The notes under the pieces were generated by a model. The model had not been told where the DNA came from. It saw only the letters and a program-made list of their open reading frames with translations, and ran no database searches. Positions 17,389 through 26,750 of a stretch of DNA of 64,000 nt are shown piece by piece (position 1 is the first letter of the stretch; every line of letters starts with the position of its first letter). The translations under genes were made by a program, and so were the position numbers. Source of the stretch: Citrobacter rodentium NBRC 105723 = DSM 16636 (GTDB lineage Bacteria; Pseudomonadota; Gammaproteobacteria; Enterobacterales; Enterobacteriaceae); the NCBI RefSeq assembly GCF_021278985.1, contig NZ_CP082833.1, forward strand, positions 1,984,001-2,048,000, given 5' to 3'.

Positions 17389-18723
17389 ATGAACGCAATT
17401 CCCGAAATGGTCTGCTGGTATGAAGGAATGGCGATGCTGCCGCAGCATTTTCAACTGCAGTCGCTGCGCAATGAGGCGCTCGCTGCGGCTCTTGCCCATA
17501 GCGCTAACCCCTACTTCTGGGGCGTTAAGCGGATGGAAGTGGATAACGCGTCGCTGTGCGCAGGCACGCTGCGCCTTCTGCGTCTGGAGGCAATCATGCC
17601 CGACGGCATGCCGGTGGATTATGACATCAGCCGCGATCCGCCGCTGGAATTCGACTGCGTCAGCCTGCTGCCCGCGCTGCCCGACAGCGCGCACACTCTG
17701 TATCTGGCCGTGCCCCCGGCGAATCGCGCCGGGATCTGGCAACCCATGGACGGTCGCTACCGATCCATTAGCAGCGCACCGCTGCCCGATCTCACCAGCG
17801 GCGAGTTCCCTGAGAGCATTCCGCTCTGGCAGCCCGCGCCACGGCTGGTCAGCCAGCATGAACGCGCCGATTTCGTCTGCCTGCCGCTGATACAGGTGGT
17901 TTATACCGAGGGGGGATTCCAGCAGAACGACTGGTTCGCTCCCACCCCGGCGCTGGACAAAAATAGCTATCTTATCCGTCATACCCGCCAGCTCTGCCTG
18001 CAGGCGCGGGAAAAAATCCTTTTTCTCAGTCGGGAGATGCAGCTGGCGCAGCAGAATCAGCAGACCACCGACTGGCTGAGCCTGGCCCTGTCGCTGCAAA
18101 GCCTGCAGGGCGCTTTGCCGCTGCTGGAATGCCTGCTGAACAGCGGCAAGCCCCATCCGGTGGATCTCTGGCGCGCCCTCTGTCTGTTCCTCGGCCAGAC
18201 GGCGATTCTCAACGAAGAGAAAACGCTGCCGCTGCTGCCGGGCTTTGACTACCAGAATATGCTGCCCGCTTTCATCTCGCTCTTTAGCCTGCTGAAAGCA
18301 CAGCTTGCCAGCATCCGACGCCGCCTGCTGCGGCTGAACTTCAGCAGCGAGGAGAATCACTTCGCCCTGTCGCTGCCGAAAGGCCTTAACGCGGGCGATC
18401 GGGTCACCATCGGCGTGCTGATGCCGAACGGCTGCGCGTTACCGGCGGAGACCTGGCTGCATCAGTGCCTGATCGCCAGCCAACCGTTTCTGGCGACGTT
18501 GCGGCGCCAGCGGATGCACGGCATGAATATTGCGCCACTGGCGACACAACAGCGCGGCGAATGGGAAACCGACCCCGCTATCGCCCTGTTCACGCTGACT
18601 CTCACTGCCCAGTGGTTTGCAAAAGAAATGCCGCTGATCGTTGCGCCGCTGCATAAAACGGACGGCGCGCCGGAACGAATTACGCTTTACTGCCAAGAGA
18701 ATCACGATGTCGGTCACGCCTGA
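17389..18723 (+). CDS. tssK: T6SS baseplate-membrane connector TssK
   Basis: Trimeric adaptor joining the baseplate wedges to the TssL/TssM membrane complex. With the start at 17389 it has 444 residues. That ATG has AAGGAAA upstream; an earlier in-frame start at 17353 lies within tssJ. The diagnostic N-terminus is VCWYEGMAMLPQHFQ. The segment VPPANRAGIWQ and the C-terminal receptor-like domain follow. It overlaps tssL by 17 bases. Confidence 0.96.
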   Translation: MNAIPEMVCWYEGMAMLPQHFQLQSLRNEALAAALAHSANPYFWGVKRMEVDNASLCAGTLRLLRLEAIMPDGMPVDYDISRDPPLEFDCVSLLPALPDSAHTLYLAVPPANRAGIWQPMDGRYRSISSAPLPDLTSGEFPESIPLWQPAPRLVSQHERADFVCLPLIQVVYTEGGFQQNDWFAPTPALDKNSYLIRHTRQLCLQAREKILFLSREMQLAQQNQQTTDWLSLALSLQSLQGALPLLECLLNSGKPHPVDLWRALCLFLGQTAILNEEKTLPLLPGFDYQNMLPAFISLFSLLKAQLASIRRRLLRLNFSSEENHFALSLPKGLNAGDRVTIGVLMPNGCALPAETWLHQCLIASQPFLATLRRQRMHGMNIAPLATQQRGEWETDPAIALFTLTLTAQWFAKEMPLIVAPLHKTDGAPERITLYCQENHDVGHA

Positions 18724-19453
18724 TATGCCCGCCTGCCGTCTGTTCGACGACCTATTTTCCCGCTGGCTGGCGCAGTTCGAACAGTGGAAAAGTGCCCCTC
18801 TGCCCCCCGACGAACTGCATCGCCAGGCGTTTGATTACAGCTGTCAGGCGGTAGCGGAATATAGTCGACGCCTGTCCCGGGAACTGGGCGCGCCGTTTCG
18901 CGCGCACATTGACGCCGCGGTTTATGCGCTGGTGGCGCTGATTGACGAAACCGTTCTTTACGGCGACTGGCCCGCCCTGACGTTCTGGCAGGCGTGCCCG
19001 CTGGAATTTCACCTGTGGCAGACCCACTGCGCGGGCGATCGTTTTCCGGTATGCGTACAGACTCTGCTCGACGAACGTAATCCGGCCAGCCGCGATCTGG
19101 CGGCGCTTTACCTGCGCTGCCTGACGCTTGGCTTCGGCGCCAGACGCAGCGATTTTAATCCGCTGGCGCATAAGGAAACCTGCCGGATGCTCTGGCATTT
19201 CGCCTTCCAGCAGGATGCCGAGCCTGGCGACATCGTGACGCGTCTTGACGCCAGTTCGCTGGGGTCGCCGCTGCTGCTTCCGCCCCGTCGACGTCTGCCG
19301 GACAACTCGCGCCTGCACCTGATCGCCGTCGTTGTGCTGCTGGCGCTGCTGCTGTTAAGTCAACGTTTGTGGCTGAGTATTGAAGATGCCATTGGCGTCG
19401 ACACGTTACCGGTCTTCCCGGTCAGCACGTTCTGCGGAGGCGAAAAATCATGA
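18707..19453 (+). CDS. tssL: T6SS inner-membrane protein TssL (DotU-like)
   Basis: Cytoplasmic-domain inner-membrane partner of TssM and TssK. It has 248 residues from the ATG at 18707, which is preceded by AAGAGA; the next ATG is at 18725. Seen: the helical DotU domain with AVYALVALIDETVLYGDW and LYLRCLTLGFGARR, then a single C-terminal membrane helix (LIAVVVLLALLLLSQ). There is no periplasmic OmpA-like peptidoglycan-binding extension, so cell-wall anchoring must come from elsewhere. Its stop overlaps the tssM start (ATGA). Confidence 0.95.
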   Translation: MSVTPDMPACRLFDDLFSRWLAQFEQWKSAPLPPDELHRQAFDYSCQAVAEYSRRLSRELGAPFRAHIDAAVYALVALIDETVLYGDWPALTFWQACPLEFHLWQTHCAGDRFPVCVQTLLDERNPASRDLAALYLRCLTLGFGARRSDFNPLAHKETCRMLWHFAFQQDAEPGDIVTRLDASSLGSPLLLPPRRRLPDNSRLHLIAVVVLLALLLLSQRLWLSIEDAIGVDTLPVFPVSTFCGGEKS

Positions 19454-22400
19454 CTCAGCCCTGGCTGACGCTGGTGATTATCGTGCTGTTACTGCTGGCG
19501 CTCACCCTGTGGGCCGTCTGGTGGCAGTGGGATTACCGTAATAACGCCTTTACCCGCGCGCAAAAGGAGATCCAGCGCGCCTGCGGCGGGCAGGATCCCT
19601 ATGACAGCACGCGCATTCTGATGCTGGGCGACGAAGAGGAAAATCGCCTGCTGTGTCGCAGTTGGTCACTCTCTGACGGGCTGGAATACTGGTTCGGACA
19701 GTGGTGGTTTAACGCGCAGTGCAGTTTGCTTTGCGTACCTCATGCGCTGCAAAGCCCCGGTAAAAAGCATCTGTTTCGCCAGAACGAATGGCAAAAAACC
19801 CTGGCGGCATTAGTCAGAAGCCGCCCCCAGCGCCCTCTCGACGCGTTGATTATTACCCTGCCGCTGGAAGCGCTGTGCGGCGACGCTCACGCGCACATTC
19901 AGCTGATTAATAACTGTCAGCAGATCCAACAGGTGTGCGGGCTGAGTCTGCCGATCTATTTGCTGATTGGCGGTCTGGAAAGCGTCGACGGCGCGCAGGA
20001 ACTCCTGGAGCTCCTGCCGGAACAGGCACGGCGCTGCGCCCTCGGCAGCGCCATACCGCTGGCCCGGGAAGCGGTATGGAAGCCGCAGTGGATCGACGAG
20101 GCGCTGGACAATACCCGACACACTCTGCGCCAGGCGATTAGCGAACTCGGCACCCTGAACGGGCAGACGCCGCAGGCGCTGTTCCGGCTACCGGAATTTT
20201 TTCCGTCTCTCGCCGCGCCGCTGCATGACTATTTTGATTCGCTGCTCAACAGTAACGCCCGCGATGAACCGCCGCTGCTGCGCGGCATCTGGTTCGTCGC
20301 CCGCAGCGTAACGGACGACAGAGCGCAGATGCAGTTCTGCCAGCGCCTGCTGAGCGGCAAAATCGCCGCCGAGCGCGGTCTGGCGCTGCCGGTTCGTCGT
20401 CTGCTGCGTCTGAATCTGCGCCGCCAGTTTTTTACTCTCGCCTGCTACAGCTGCCTGTGCGTGCTATGGCTGGTGGTGATGAGCTGGCGCTGGCAGTATC
20501 AGCACACCAACGCCCTGGTGTTACACGATCAGCTGCAACTGCTCGCCAGGAGCGCGGAGAGCGGGACCTCCGGCGAACGTACCGCCGCCTTATACTGGCG
20601 CATGCTCAACGCTATTCCACAGTGGCAGTTTCGTTCAGCGATCTGGCCAGGTTCGCTGTTCAGCCGCACCGACAGCAAACTGCGCGAAACGTTTCACAAC
20701 GCGACCATGTCCAGCCTGCTGCTGCCCGCCGCCAACGGCGTCTGCCAGCAAAACCAGAACGACCTGCGCGACGAAAAGGACACTCGTGAGGATCTCCTGC
20801 CGGAAGAGCGCTACCGGCAAATCGAGGCGTTGCTGAACCAGATAAAACAGATGGAGACCCGCTATCTGCCGCTGCTCCAGTTGCTACAGGTGAAACAGCC
20901 GACGGTATCGACGCTGGCGAACGTCTCTTCTTCTGTCTGGGGAATGACCGTTGACGTCGATGCTCTGCCCGGGCAGGAGCAGCTGAAGCCACTGTTCGCG
21001 ACCCTCAACGTGAGCCGTTTACAGTTGCCCGACGCCAGCGAGTTGACGCGGCGCAACAACGAGCGTTTCTCGCATGGGATAATGCGCTGGCTGGAGCAGA
21101 GCTATGGCAACACCCGTCTTGACGACAGCGAAGAACAGCTGGAAAAGCTACTCTCGCTGTTCAGCAACGACACGCGGGTCACGCCGCTGTTCGTTCGCTG
21201 GTGCGCCAGATTAGTCGTTTGCAGACTACCCTGACGACCATAAATAACCTGAGCCGCGATGCGGCGCACTCCCCTATTCGTCTGCCGCTTGATGAACTGC
21301 TGGCCCAGGCGCGCGGCCTGCGGCTTATCGACAACCGCGTGATCCAGGAACTGCAGCGCCATGAGGCCCTACTGCGCCAGCGCTTCCTTGCGCAGGTTGA
21401 CGACTCCCGGCTGCACTTTTCATCGCTAACAGAGCAGTCGCCGGACGGCAGCTTCAGCGTTTCGCCGGACGTACTTGCCCTGCAAAAAAGCCTGCGCGAC
21501 CTGCTCAACCAGCCCTTCTGGCAGCGCGGCGCAGACCCGACGCCGGTTCCCGCGACGGGCTATCCTGGCGCCCCGCAGCTACAGCAGGCGCAACTGCTGT
21601 TCAGCGGCTACCAGCGCTACCTTCAGCAGCTACCGGACAGCCTGTGGCGACCAAAGCTGGTTACGCTGGCGCAGAATGCGACAGACAATGCCATGAGCCA
21701 GGCGCTGTATGCCGACGCGCTGGAATCGGCGCAGGGAAGCGTCATCAGCACCGCCGATGCGGATCGGGTTATCGACGCCTTCAGTCAGCTTGCCCGCCCG
21801 CAGTCTGCCGTCCGTCTGCGCCAGCAGACCGCCGCCCAGGTGCTCGCCCGCGTCAGTCAACAGGGCGGCGCGCTGCTGCCTGACGTCGCGCCGACCACAA
21901 TACATTACGCCACGCCTCAACAGGCGCAGTCCAGCGGCGAAAAAGCCGCCGCCTGGTCAAACACACAGGCGGCGCAGATTTCCGCCACGCTCAGCCGCTA
22001 CCAGCAGGATATCGCCTGGCTCGACGGGCAGCGTCCGTGGCTGTCGGCGGCGGAGAATCAGCAGATCGCCCGCTGGGTTAACTCTCTGAATACTATGCAG
22101 CGCCTGCAGCAGCAGGATCCGACCAGCCCGCCTGCGCAGATGTCCTCTCTCGCCACCGCGCTGCCGACCCTGACCGCGCAAAATTGCCAGAGCGAACTGG
22201 CGCCGTTCGCCGCCTCCGTCAGTAATGATTTTTACAGCCAGTCGCTGAATTCGCTGGTCGCCGCCGCGCAGCAAAACTGTCGGCAACTACGCCAGCAGGC
22301 AGGCATCAGCGCGACGCAAAAAATCTTCACGCTGTATAACGTCTGGCTGTCGGGGCGCTTTCCGTTTACCGCCGCACCGCACGCGCCGGATGCCGATGTC

Positions 22401-23009
22401 GATCGGGTACGCGAGCTTATCGCGCTGCTGGCGGCGCTGCCGCCGGAATCGTTACCCGAACAGCCATCGCTGATCCAGCAGCTGGCGGCGGCTAAACCGC
22501 TGCTGGCGGCGCTTGTCTCGCCACAGGGCATAGCGCTGCGGGTGGTCTGGCGCACTTCGCGCAATAATGAGTCCGGCGCGGATCAGATAGCCGACTGGCA
22601 ATTGACCGGCAATCAGCAAAGCCTCAGCTACCCCGGTGGCGCAGAGGCGGAGCTGCACTGGCGCAGCGGCGACGCGCTGAGCTTTAGCCTGCGCTGGGCC
22701 GCCAACTCTGCGTGGCGACCGTTGCCCGGCGCTGCACTGCCGGGCGTGACGGTTACCGGCGACACCGGACGCTGGCGCTGGCAAGGGAGCTGGGCGCTAC
22801 TGCGGATGATTGCTCAGCAGCGCGTCGGCGGCGCGCTGGCCCAGCCGCTGCCGCTGCGCTTCTCGCTGCCGGTCGGCGACGGACAGCAGCGCGCAAATGC
22901 TACAGTTTACTTACAGGTCGCGCTGCTGGATGCGGAAGGCAAAGCGCCGCTGCCCTGGGTGACGCTCACGGGCAGGGAGTATAAGGAGAATATTCATGGA
23001 ACAGATTGA
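19450..23009 (+). pseudogene. tssM: T6SS inner-membrane protein TssM (IcmF-like), split by a frameshift
   Basis: TssM spans the inner membrane and contacts TssJ and TssL. The sequence reads in one frame from 19450 to a stop at 21234 (594 residues). It then continues in another frame that is open from before the GTG at 21201 to 23009. Joining TPLF of the first frame to RSLVRQISRLQ of the second near 21191-21195 gives a normal protein of about 1180 residues. One missing base in ctgttcgttcgctgg explains it. The GTG has no ribosome site, so separate genes are unlikely. Membrane helices are seen near residues 6-27 and 330-350. No Walker A motif is seen in the cytoplasmic domain. The change could be a real lesion or a sequencing error. 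Confidence 0.88.
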
Positions 23010-23916
23010 AGCACTGCTGGCGCCCATTCGCGCCGATAACCCCTGCGGCGAATCGATGCGCTACTCGCCGGAATTTGATCGGCTGGTCGCCGCCCGACAG
23101 CAGGACGATGAGTCGCTACCCACCGGCGTCTGGCAGAGCACGCTCCGGCGAGCCGACTGGGATGAGGTCGCCCATATCGCCCGCGAGCTGACGCTTAACG
23201 GCAGTAAGGATCTGGTCATTATGGGCTGGCTGGGTGAAGCGTGGCTCCGCCTGCGTGGTCTGCTTGCGCTGCCCGATGCGCTGGCGCTGCCGGTACTGGC
23301 GCTGGAGCGTTACCCGGAGGCGCTCCACCCACAGATTAAAGAAGGCGATTACGACTATCGCGCCGCGCCGCTCAGTTGGCTGGCGCAGCACTACGCGACG
23401 CTGGTGGCTGAGGCCCCGTTGTTTTACTCTTCAGAAGAGAGCGTGTCGTTGGCCGAGTGGCAGCAGGGTAAAACGGCCGGACAGATATCCCCGGAAATAC
23501 AGGCATCGATCGTTCAGGCGCTGGCGGCAAGTCTGGAATGGCTACAGCGTTTGAACGCCGTCTGTCGACACTGGCCGGAGGATTCAGCGCCCTCCTTTAG
23601 CGGGCTGGAGCAAAAAATTAAGACCTGTCAGCAGGCGCTGGGCGGCACCCTGCCTGAACCTACGCCAGTGGTTGAGCAGGCGGTTGCCCCAGCGCCCGCC
23701 TGCAGCGCAACCTTTCACAGTCGCGAGGAGGCCTACCGGATGATTAAGCAGGTCGCTGACTATTTGCAGCGCACCGAGCCGCACAGTCCGGTGCCCTATC
23801 TGTTGCAGCGCGCCTTCGTGTGGGGAAATACGCCGCTGCCGGAGCTACTGAATGAACTGATTAGCGGCGATGAGGCCGCCCGCCAACTGTGGCGGCAACT
23901 GGGAGTCTTACCATGA
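22996..23916 (+). CDS. tssA: T6SS assembly cap protein TssA
   Basis: Coordinates tube and sheath polymerisation. It has 306 residues with the ImpA_N opening IEALLAPIRADNPCGESMRYSPEFD and WDEVAHIARELTLNGSKDL. The variable linker near 225-240 is rich in Pro/Ala/Val. A C-terminal helical domain (REEAYRMIKQVADYLQRTEPHSPVPYLL) resembles the short TssA class. The start lies 14 bases inside the end of tssM, so it is coupled to the second tssM frame. Confidence 0.94.
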   Translation: MEQIEALLAPIRADNPCGESMRYSPEFDRLVAARQQDDESLPTGVWQSTLRRADWDEVAHIARELTLNGSKDLVIMGWLGEAWLRLRGLLALPDALALPVLALERYPEALHPQIKEGDYDYRAAPLSWLAQHYATLVAEAPLFYSSEESVSLAEWQQGKTAGQISPEIQASIVQALAASLEWLQRLNAVCRHWPEDSAPSFSGLEQKIKTCQQALGGTLPEPTPVVEQAVAPAPACSATFHSREEAYRMIKQVADYLQRTEPHSPVPYLLQRAFVWGNTPLPELLNELISGDEAARQLWRQLGVLP

Positions 23917-24305
23917 GCTGTCCGGGAGTTTGTCAGGGCGCGATGCTGCAATGCTCGTTTGGCCTCGCGCCAGCTTCCTTAATGGTGCTACCGAAAAGCC
24001 GAACGCTGGTAAACGGCGTACCGATGGCAAATATCATGGACAACCAACCGTTCGTGAATATTTTACCGTTCGGGATGTGCAACAGCATGGCTAACCCGAG
24101 CGTGGCCGCCGCCACCGCCGCAGCGCTTGGGGTGCTGACGCCGATGCCCTGCCTTCCCATGACCATGGCCCCCTGGGTGCCCGGTTCGCCAACGGTGCTG
24201 ACAGGCGGCATGCCTGCACTCACCGCACAGTCGAAGCTGATGTGCAACTGGGGCGGAGTGATTCAAATCGTGTTTCCGGGACAGGTGACAACGGTGGTAG
24301 CGTAG
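23913..24305 (+). CDS. PAAR-like DUF4280 spike-tip protein
   Basis: A 130-residue protein of the DUF4280 PAAR-like class, expected to sharpen the VgrG tip and carry effectors. The start at 23913 overlaps the tssA stop as ATGA. Features are repeated Cys/Met-rich turns (CQGAMLQCSFG, MPCLPMTMAPW, KLMCNWGG) and a TLVNGVPMANIMDNQPFVNI core. There is no C-terminal toxin extension. Last gene of the plus-strand T6SS arm. No dedicated effector gene is visible in the locus. Confidence 0.85.
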   Translation: MSCPGVCQGAMLQCSFGLAPASLMVLPKSRTLVNGVPMANIMDNQPFVNILPFGMCNSMANPSVAAATAAALGVLTPMPCLPMTMAPWVPGSPTVLTGGMPALTAQSKLMCNWGGVIQIVFPGQVTTVVA

Positions 24306-24317
24306 AGCCAAACAAAA

Positions 24318-24337
24318 CGCCCGGCGTTTGCCGGGCG
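24318..24337. terminator. Terminator between the PAAR-like gene and hsp20
   Basis: Perfect 8-bp stem CGCCCGGC / GCCGGGCG with a four-base loop. On the minus strand it is followed by TTTTGTT, a good terminator for hsp20. On the plus strand no T-run follows, so it is weaker for the T6SS transcript. Confidence 0.75.
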
Positions 24338-24359
24338 CGAAAATAACTTCACCCAAGGA

Positions 24360-24830
24360 TTACGGCTTGTGCTCAATCGCCGGGCTATTATTTATGGCGA
24401 TTCGCTGCGGTTTCTCCTCTTCCGGTATATCCTGGAACAGTTCAACCGTCAGCAAGCCATTCTTCAGCGACGCGCCAGTCACTTTTACATGTTCCGGCAG
24501 GCTGTAGCTGGCCCGGAAGTCGCTACGGCTGATGCCGCGATGGATCCAGCCTTCATCGCCGTTTTCCGTTTTCTCCTCTTCGCGTTTCCCGCTGATGTTC
24601 AGCTGTGCGCCGACGGTTTCAATTTCCAGTTCGCTCTCTTTCCAGCCCGGTACGCTGAGCGTCAGTTCATAGCGATTATCCCCCAGCCGCCGGATATTAT
24701 ACGCAGGCGTGGTGGGTAACGGCGTACTGCCAGTTAACTGACTGAAAAGGCGATCGATGCGGTTAAAGCGGTCCGCAAACAGAGAATCGGAAAGGTCGTT
24801 CAGTATTGGAAAAGTTCTGAGAGTCATCAT
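24360..24830 (-). CDS. Small heat-shock protein, Hsp20/alpha-crystallin family
   Basis: ATP-independent holdase chaperone of 156 residues. The alpha-crystallin domain runs from about residue 42 (AYNIRRLGDNRYELTLSVPGW) to the G-x-L signature ASLKNGLLTVEL. A short tail contains the I-x-I type anchor (RIAIN). Two adjacent ATGs (24830 and 24827) follow AGGAGGTAC; the second has the better spacing. It is distinct from the ibpA/ibpB pair by sequence and location. A sigma-32-like promoter lies about 70 bases upstream. Confidence 0.92.
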   Translation of the reverse strand: MMTLRTFPILNDLSDSLFADRFNRIDRLFSQLTGSTPLPTTPAYNIRRLGDNRYELTLSVPGWKESELEIETVGAQLNISGKREEEKTENGDEGWIHRGISRSDFRASYSLPEHVKVTGASLKNGLLTVELFQDIPEEEKPQRIAINNSPAIEHKP

Positions 24831-24901
24831 GTACCTCCTGAACAGTAAAAATAATATTCAAAAAGTTCATGTTTCCGGGCTGATGTTGCTTACCCGTTTT
24901 C

Positions 24902-24930
24902 TATATAAGGCTGATGCACAACTTTTCAAC
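24902..24930 (-). promoter_or_regulatory. Sigma-32-like heat-shock promoter of hsp20
   Basis: Read on the minus strand: GTTGAAA, 13 bases, then CCTTATATA. This compares well with the sigma-32 consensus CTTGAAA - 13 to 15 bases - CCCCATNTA (seven of nine at the -10). It leaves a leader of roughly 60 bases before the start codon. It overlaps nothing but the start-proximal side of the hypothetical gene at 24947. Confidence 0.6.
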
Positions 24931-24946
24931 ATGCCGAAGCAAAAAA

Positions 24947-25213
24947 TTAGTGTAACGGCAGCGTAACGTAGCGACAGAGAAATTTCGCTTCATGCTCGCT
25001 ATCCAGCCGAACCTGAAACACGTCATGCGCATCCTGAGAAGGTGCCTCTTCACGCCAGGCCTGCAGACCCTGTTGGTTCATGCGGATAATTATCTGATCG
25101 GGCGTTTCGCCCTGGGTTAGCGCTTCCACAACCTGTTGCAGGGGAAGCGGCAGCGTCTGCGAAGGCCACATCACTTCAACGCTCACGAGCTGGCGGTGTG
25201 TCCGGGATGACAT
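24947..25213 (-). CDS. Hypothetical 88-residue protein
   Basis: Not recognised. It begins MSSRTHRQLVSVEVMWPSQT and ends CRYVTLPLH; acidic and glutamine-rich in the middle, with no signal peptide or membrane helix. The start at 25213 is supported by a strong GGAGG nine bases upstream. It reads in the same direction as hsp20 and ends just upstream of the hsp20 heat-shock promoter. The two could be co-transcribed from a promoter near 25400. Confidence 0.55.
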   Translation of the reverse strand: MSSRTHRQLVSVEVMWPSQTLPLPLQQVVEALTQGETPDQIIIRMNQQGLQAWREEAPSQDAHDVFQVRLDSEHEAKFLCRYVTLPLH

Positions 25214-25469
25214 GAGTTGTTTCCTCCGTGGTAAGAGAGCTTCTGAGATTTACTCCTGAAATAGGGGCATTTTTCACCGTTGCAACCTTTGCCGGTGTTT
25301 ATATCTGGCAGAGCTACCCACACGGATAATCCTTGTTGCATAACGGAAAGGCTCTCCTCAGGATCACACTTTTCAGTTGTTGCTATTCCCTCATAAAAAC
25401 GCCGTGTTATCATTTACTCTGTAAATACCTTTCTACTCATCCCGAGGCTTTGATGCTGGAGAATGTAAT

Positions 25470-25534
25470 CATCCGATAATCAGTTACCCGACCTTTTCAG
25501 GCCAGGCTGATTATCAATGCGCTGAAATCGGATG
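25470..25534. repeat. Nested inverted repeats upstream of yjhX
   Basis: GATAATCAG (25475-25483) is perfectly inverted as CTGATTATC (25507-25515). CATCCGAT (25470-25477) is inverted as ATCGGATG (25527-25534). The left arms share three bases, so the two stems are mutually exclusive. They lie 60-120 bases before yjhX and could be an operator or a switchable leader. Confidence 0.45.
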
Positions 25535-25591
25535 CGAGCACCGCTGTGTGTTTGCAGGTTTTGCCTACGATGATTAAACAGGTTTTCCAGT

Positions 25592-25849
25592 ATGAATTTA
25601 TCCCGTCAGGAACAACGTACCTTACACGTTCTTGCCAAAGGTGGTCGTATTGTGCACGTCCGCGATACGTCAGGCCGTATCACATCGGTTGAATGCTATA
25701 GCCGCGAAGGGTTGCTGCTCACCGACTGTACGCTCACCGTCTTTAAAAAACTCAAAACCAAAAAGCTGATCAAGTCCGTCAACGGTCAGCCCTACCGCAT
25801 TAATACTACAGGGCTGAACAATGTTCGCGCCCAGCCAGATAACCGTTAA
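25592..25849 (+). CDS. yjhX: YjhX family putative toxin (UPF0386)
   Basis: An 85-residue basic protein nearly identical in pattern to E. coli YjhX: MNLSRQEQRTLHVLAKGG, the VECYSREGLLLTDCTL core and KLIKSVNGQPYRIN. In E. coli it has been proposed as the toxin of a yjhX-yjhQ pair, YjhQ being a GNAT-type antitoxin. Here yjhQ is not the next gene; a methyltransferase is, ten bases on. The wHTH-like fold suggests nucleic-acid binding (inference). Confidence 0.93.
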   Translation: MNLSRQEQRTLHVLAKGGRIVHVRDTSGRITSVECYSREGLLLTDCTLTVFKKLKTKKLIKSVNGQPYRINTTGLNNVRAQPDNR

Positions 25850-25859
25850 GGAGAGCGTT

Positions 25860-26750
25860 ATGGATATCAGCACTCTTATTTTTGCCTCTGGTCGCCCGCA
25901 GCTGTCAGCGGATGAAAGCAAAATCCCCTGGGACGAGCCGGCTTTTAGCCAGCGCATGTTAGAAAACCATTTGTCGCAGGAACATGACTGGGCCAGCCGC
26001 AGACAGACCGTGATTGAACAGCAGGTCACATGGATTGCCCGCCAGCTACCGGCTGGCGCACGCATTCTGGATCTCGGCTGCGGTCCCGGATTTTATACCC
26101 GTTTGTTAGCCGAACGCGGATTTCACTGTACGGGCGTGGATTTCTCGCCAGCCTCCATTGAGTGGGCGCGCCAGCAGGCGCAAACCACGGGCCTGAACAT
26201 GGATTACATCCACCAGGATATCCGCACTTACTGGCCGGAAGCACCGTTCGATTTCATCATGATGACGTTCGGAGAGCTGAATGTTTTCAGTGCCACAGAC
26301 GCCCACGCCCTTATCAGCCGCTGCGCGCAATGGCTGACGCCTGGCGGCAGGCTGCTTGTGGAAGTTCATACTTTTGAAGAGGTTAAACGTCAGGGGATGG
26401 CGCCGGCAAGCTGGCAGCGCTGCACGCACGGGCTGTTCCTCGGGGTTCCTCATCTGCTGCTGACGGAAAACGCCTGGGATGAAGAGGCGCAAACCAGCGC
26501 AACGCAGTTCTGGGCGATAGAGGAAAGCGGCCGCACCACCCGTTTCGGCAGTCAGATGACGGCCTGGCGGGATGAGGAATATGTCAGCCTTCTCGGTAAC
26601 GCAGGTCTTAACGTACTGAAGCGACCGGACAGTACCGAATGGCCGGTCAGCGAGACTTTTGAGGGCAAACTTTTTGCTCTGCTGGCTGAAAAATCACAAT
26701 CTCCGGAAGGAAGCCCCCTGAATATGCCATTTAAAAAAGGAGTTAATTAA
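25860..26750 (+). CDS. SAM-dependent methyltransferase (class I)
   Basis: A 296-residue Rossmann-fold methyltransferase with motif I ILDLGCGPGFYTRLLAERG near residue 70, an acidic end of beta-2 (TGVDFSPASIEWAR) and a motif IV-like FDFIMMTFGELN. The substrate is unknown. The start at 25860 follows AAGGAG at ideal distance; an earlier in-frame ATG at 25821 lies inside yjhX. The stop overlaps the yjhP ATG (TAATG). It takes the place that yjhQ holds in E. coli K-12. Confidence 0.88.
   Translation: MDISTLIFASGRPQLSADESKIPWDEPAFSQRMLENHLSQEHDWASRRQTVIEQQVTWIARQLPAGARILDLGCGPGFYTRLLAERGFHCTGVDFSPASIEWARQQAQTTGLNMDYIHQDIRTYWPEAPFDFIMMTFGELNVFSATDAHALISRCAQWLTPGGRLLVEVHTFEEVKRQGMAPASWQRCTHGLFLGVPHLLLTENAWDEEAQTSATQFWAIEESGRTTRFGSQMTAWRDEEYVSLLGNAGLNVLKRPDSTEWPVSETFEGKLFALLAEKSQSPEGSPLNMPFKKGVN

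Noticed and set aside
17362..18360. 332-codon minus-strand frame inside tssK
   Set aside because: Shadow of tssK; the opposite strand has the TssK signature.
21482..21490. A6 run in tssM as a slippage rescue site
   Set aside because: It lies about 280 bases after the frame break, beyond the first-frame stop, so slippage there could not restore the frame.
21201..23009. Second half of tssM as an independent gene starting at GTG
   Set aside because: No ribosome site, and the two halves join into one normal-length TssM with a single base change.
25183..25413. 76-codon minus-strand frame overlapping the start of the 88-residue gene
   Set aside because: Weak ribosome site; its second half follows the leader and start of the next gene in another frame, and no family pattern is seen.
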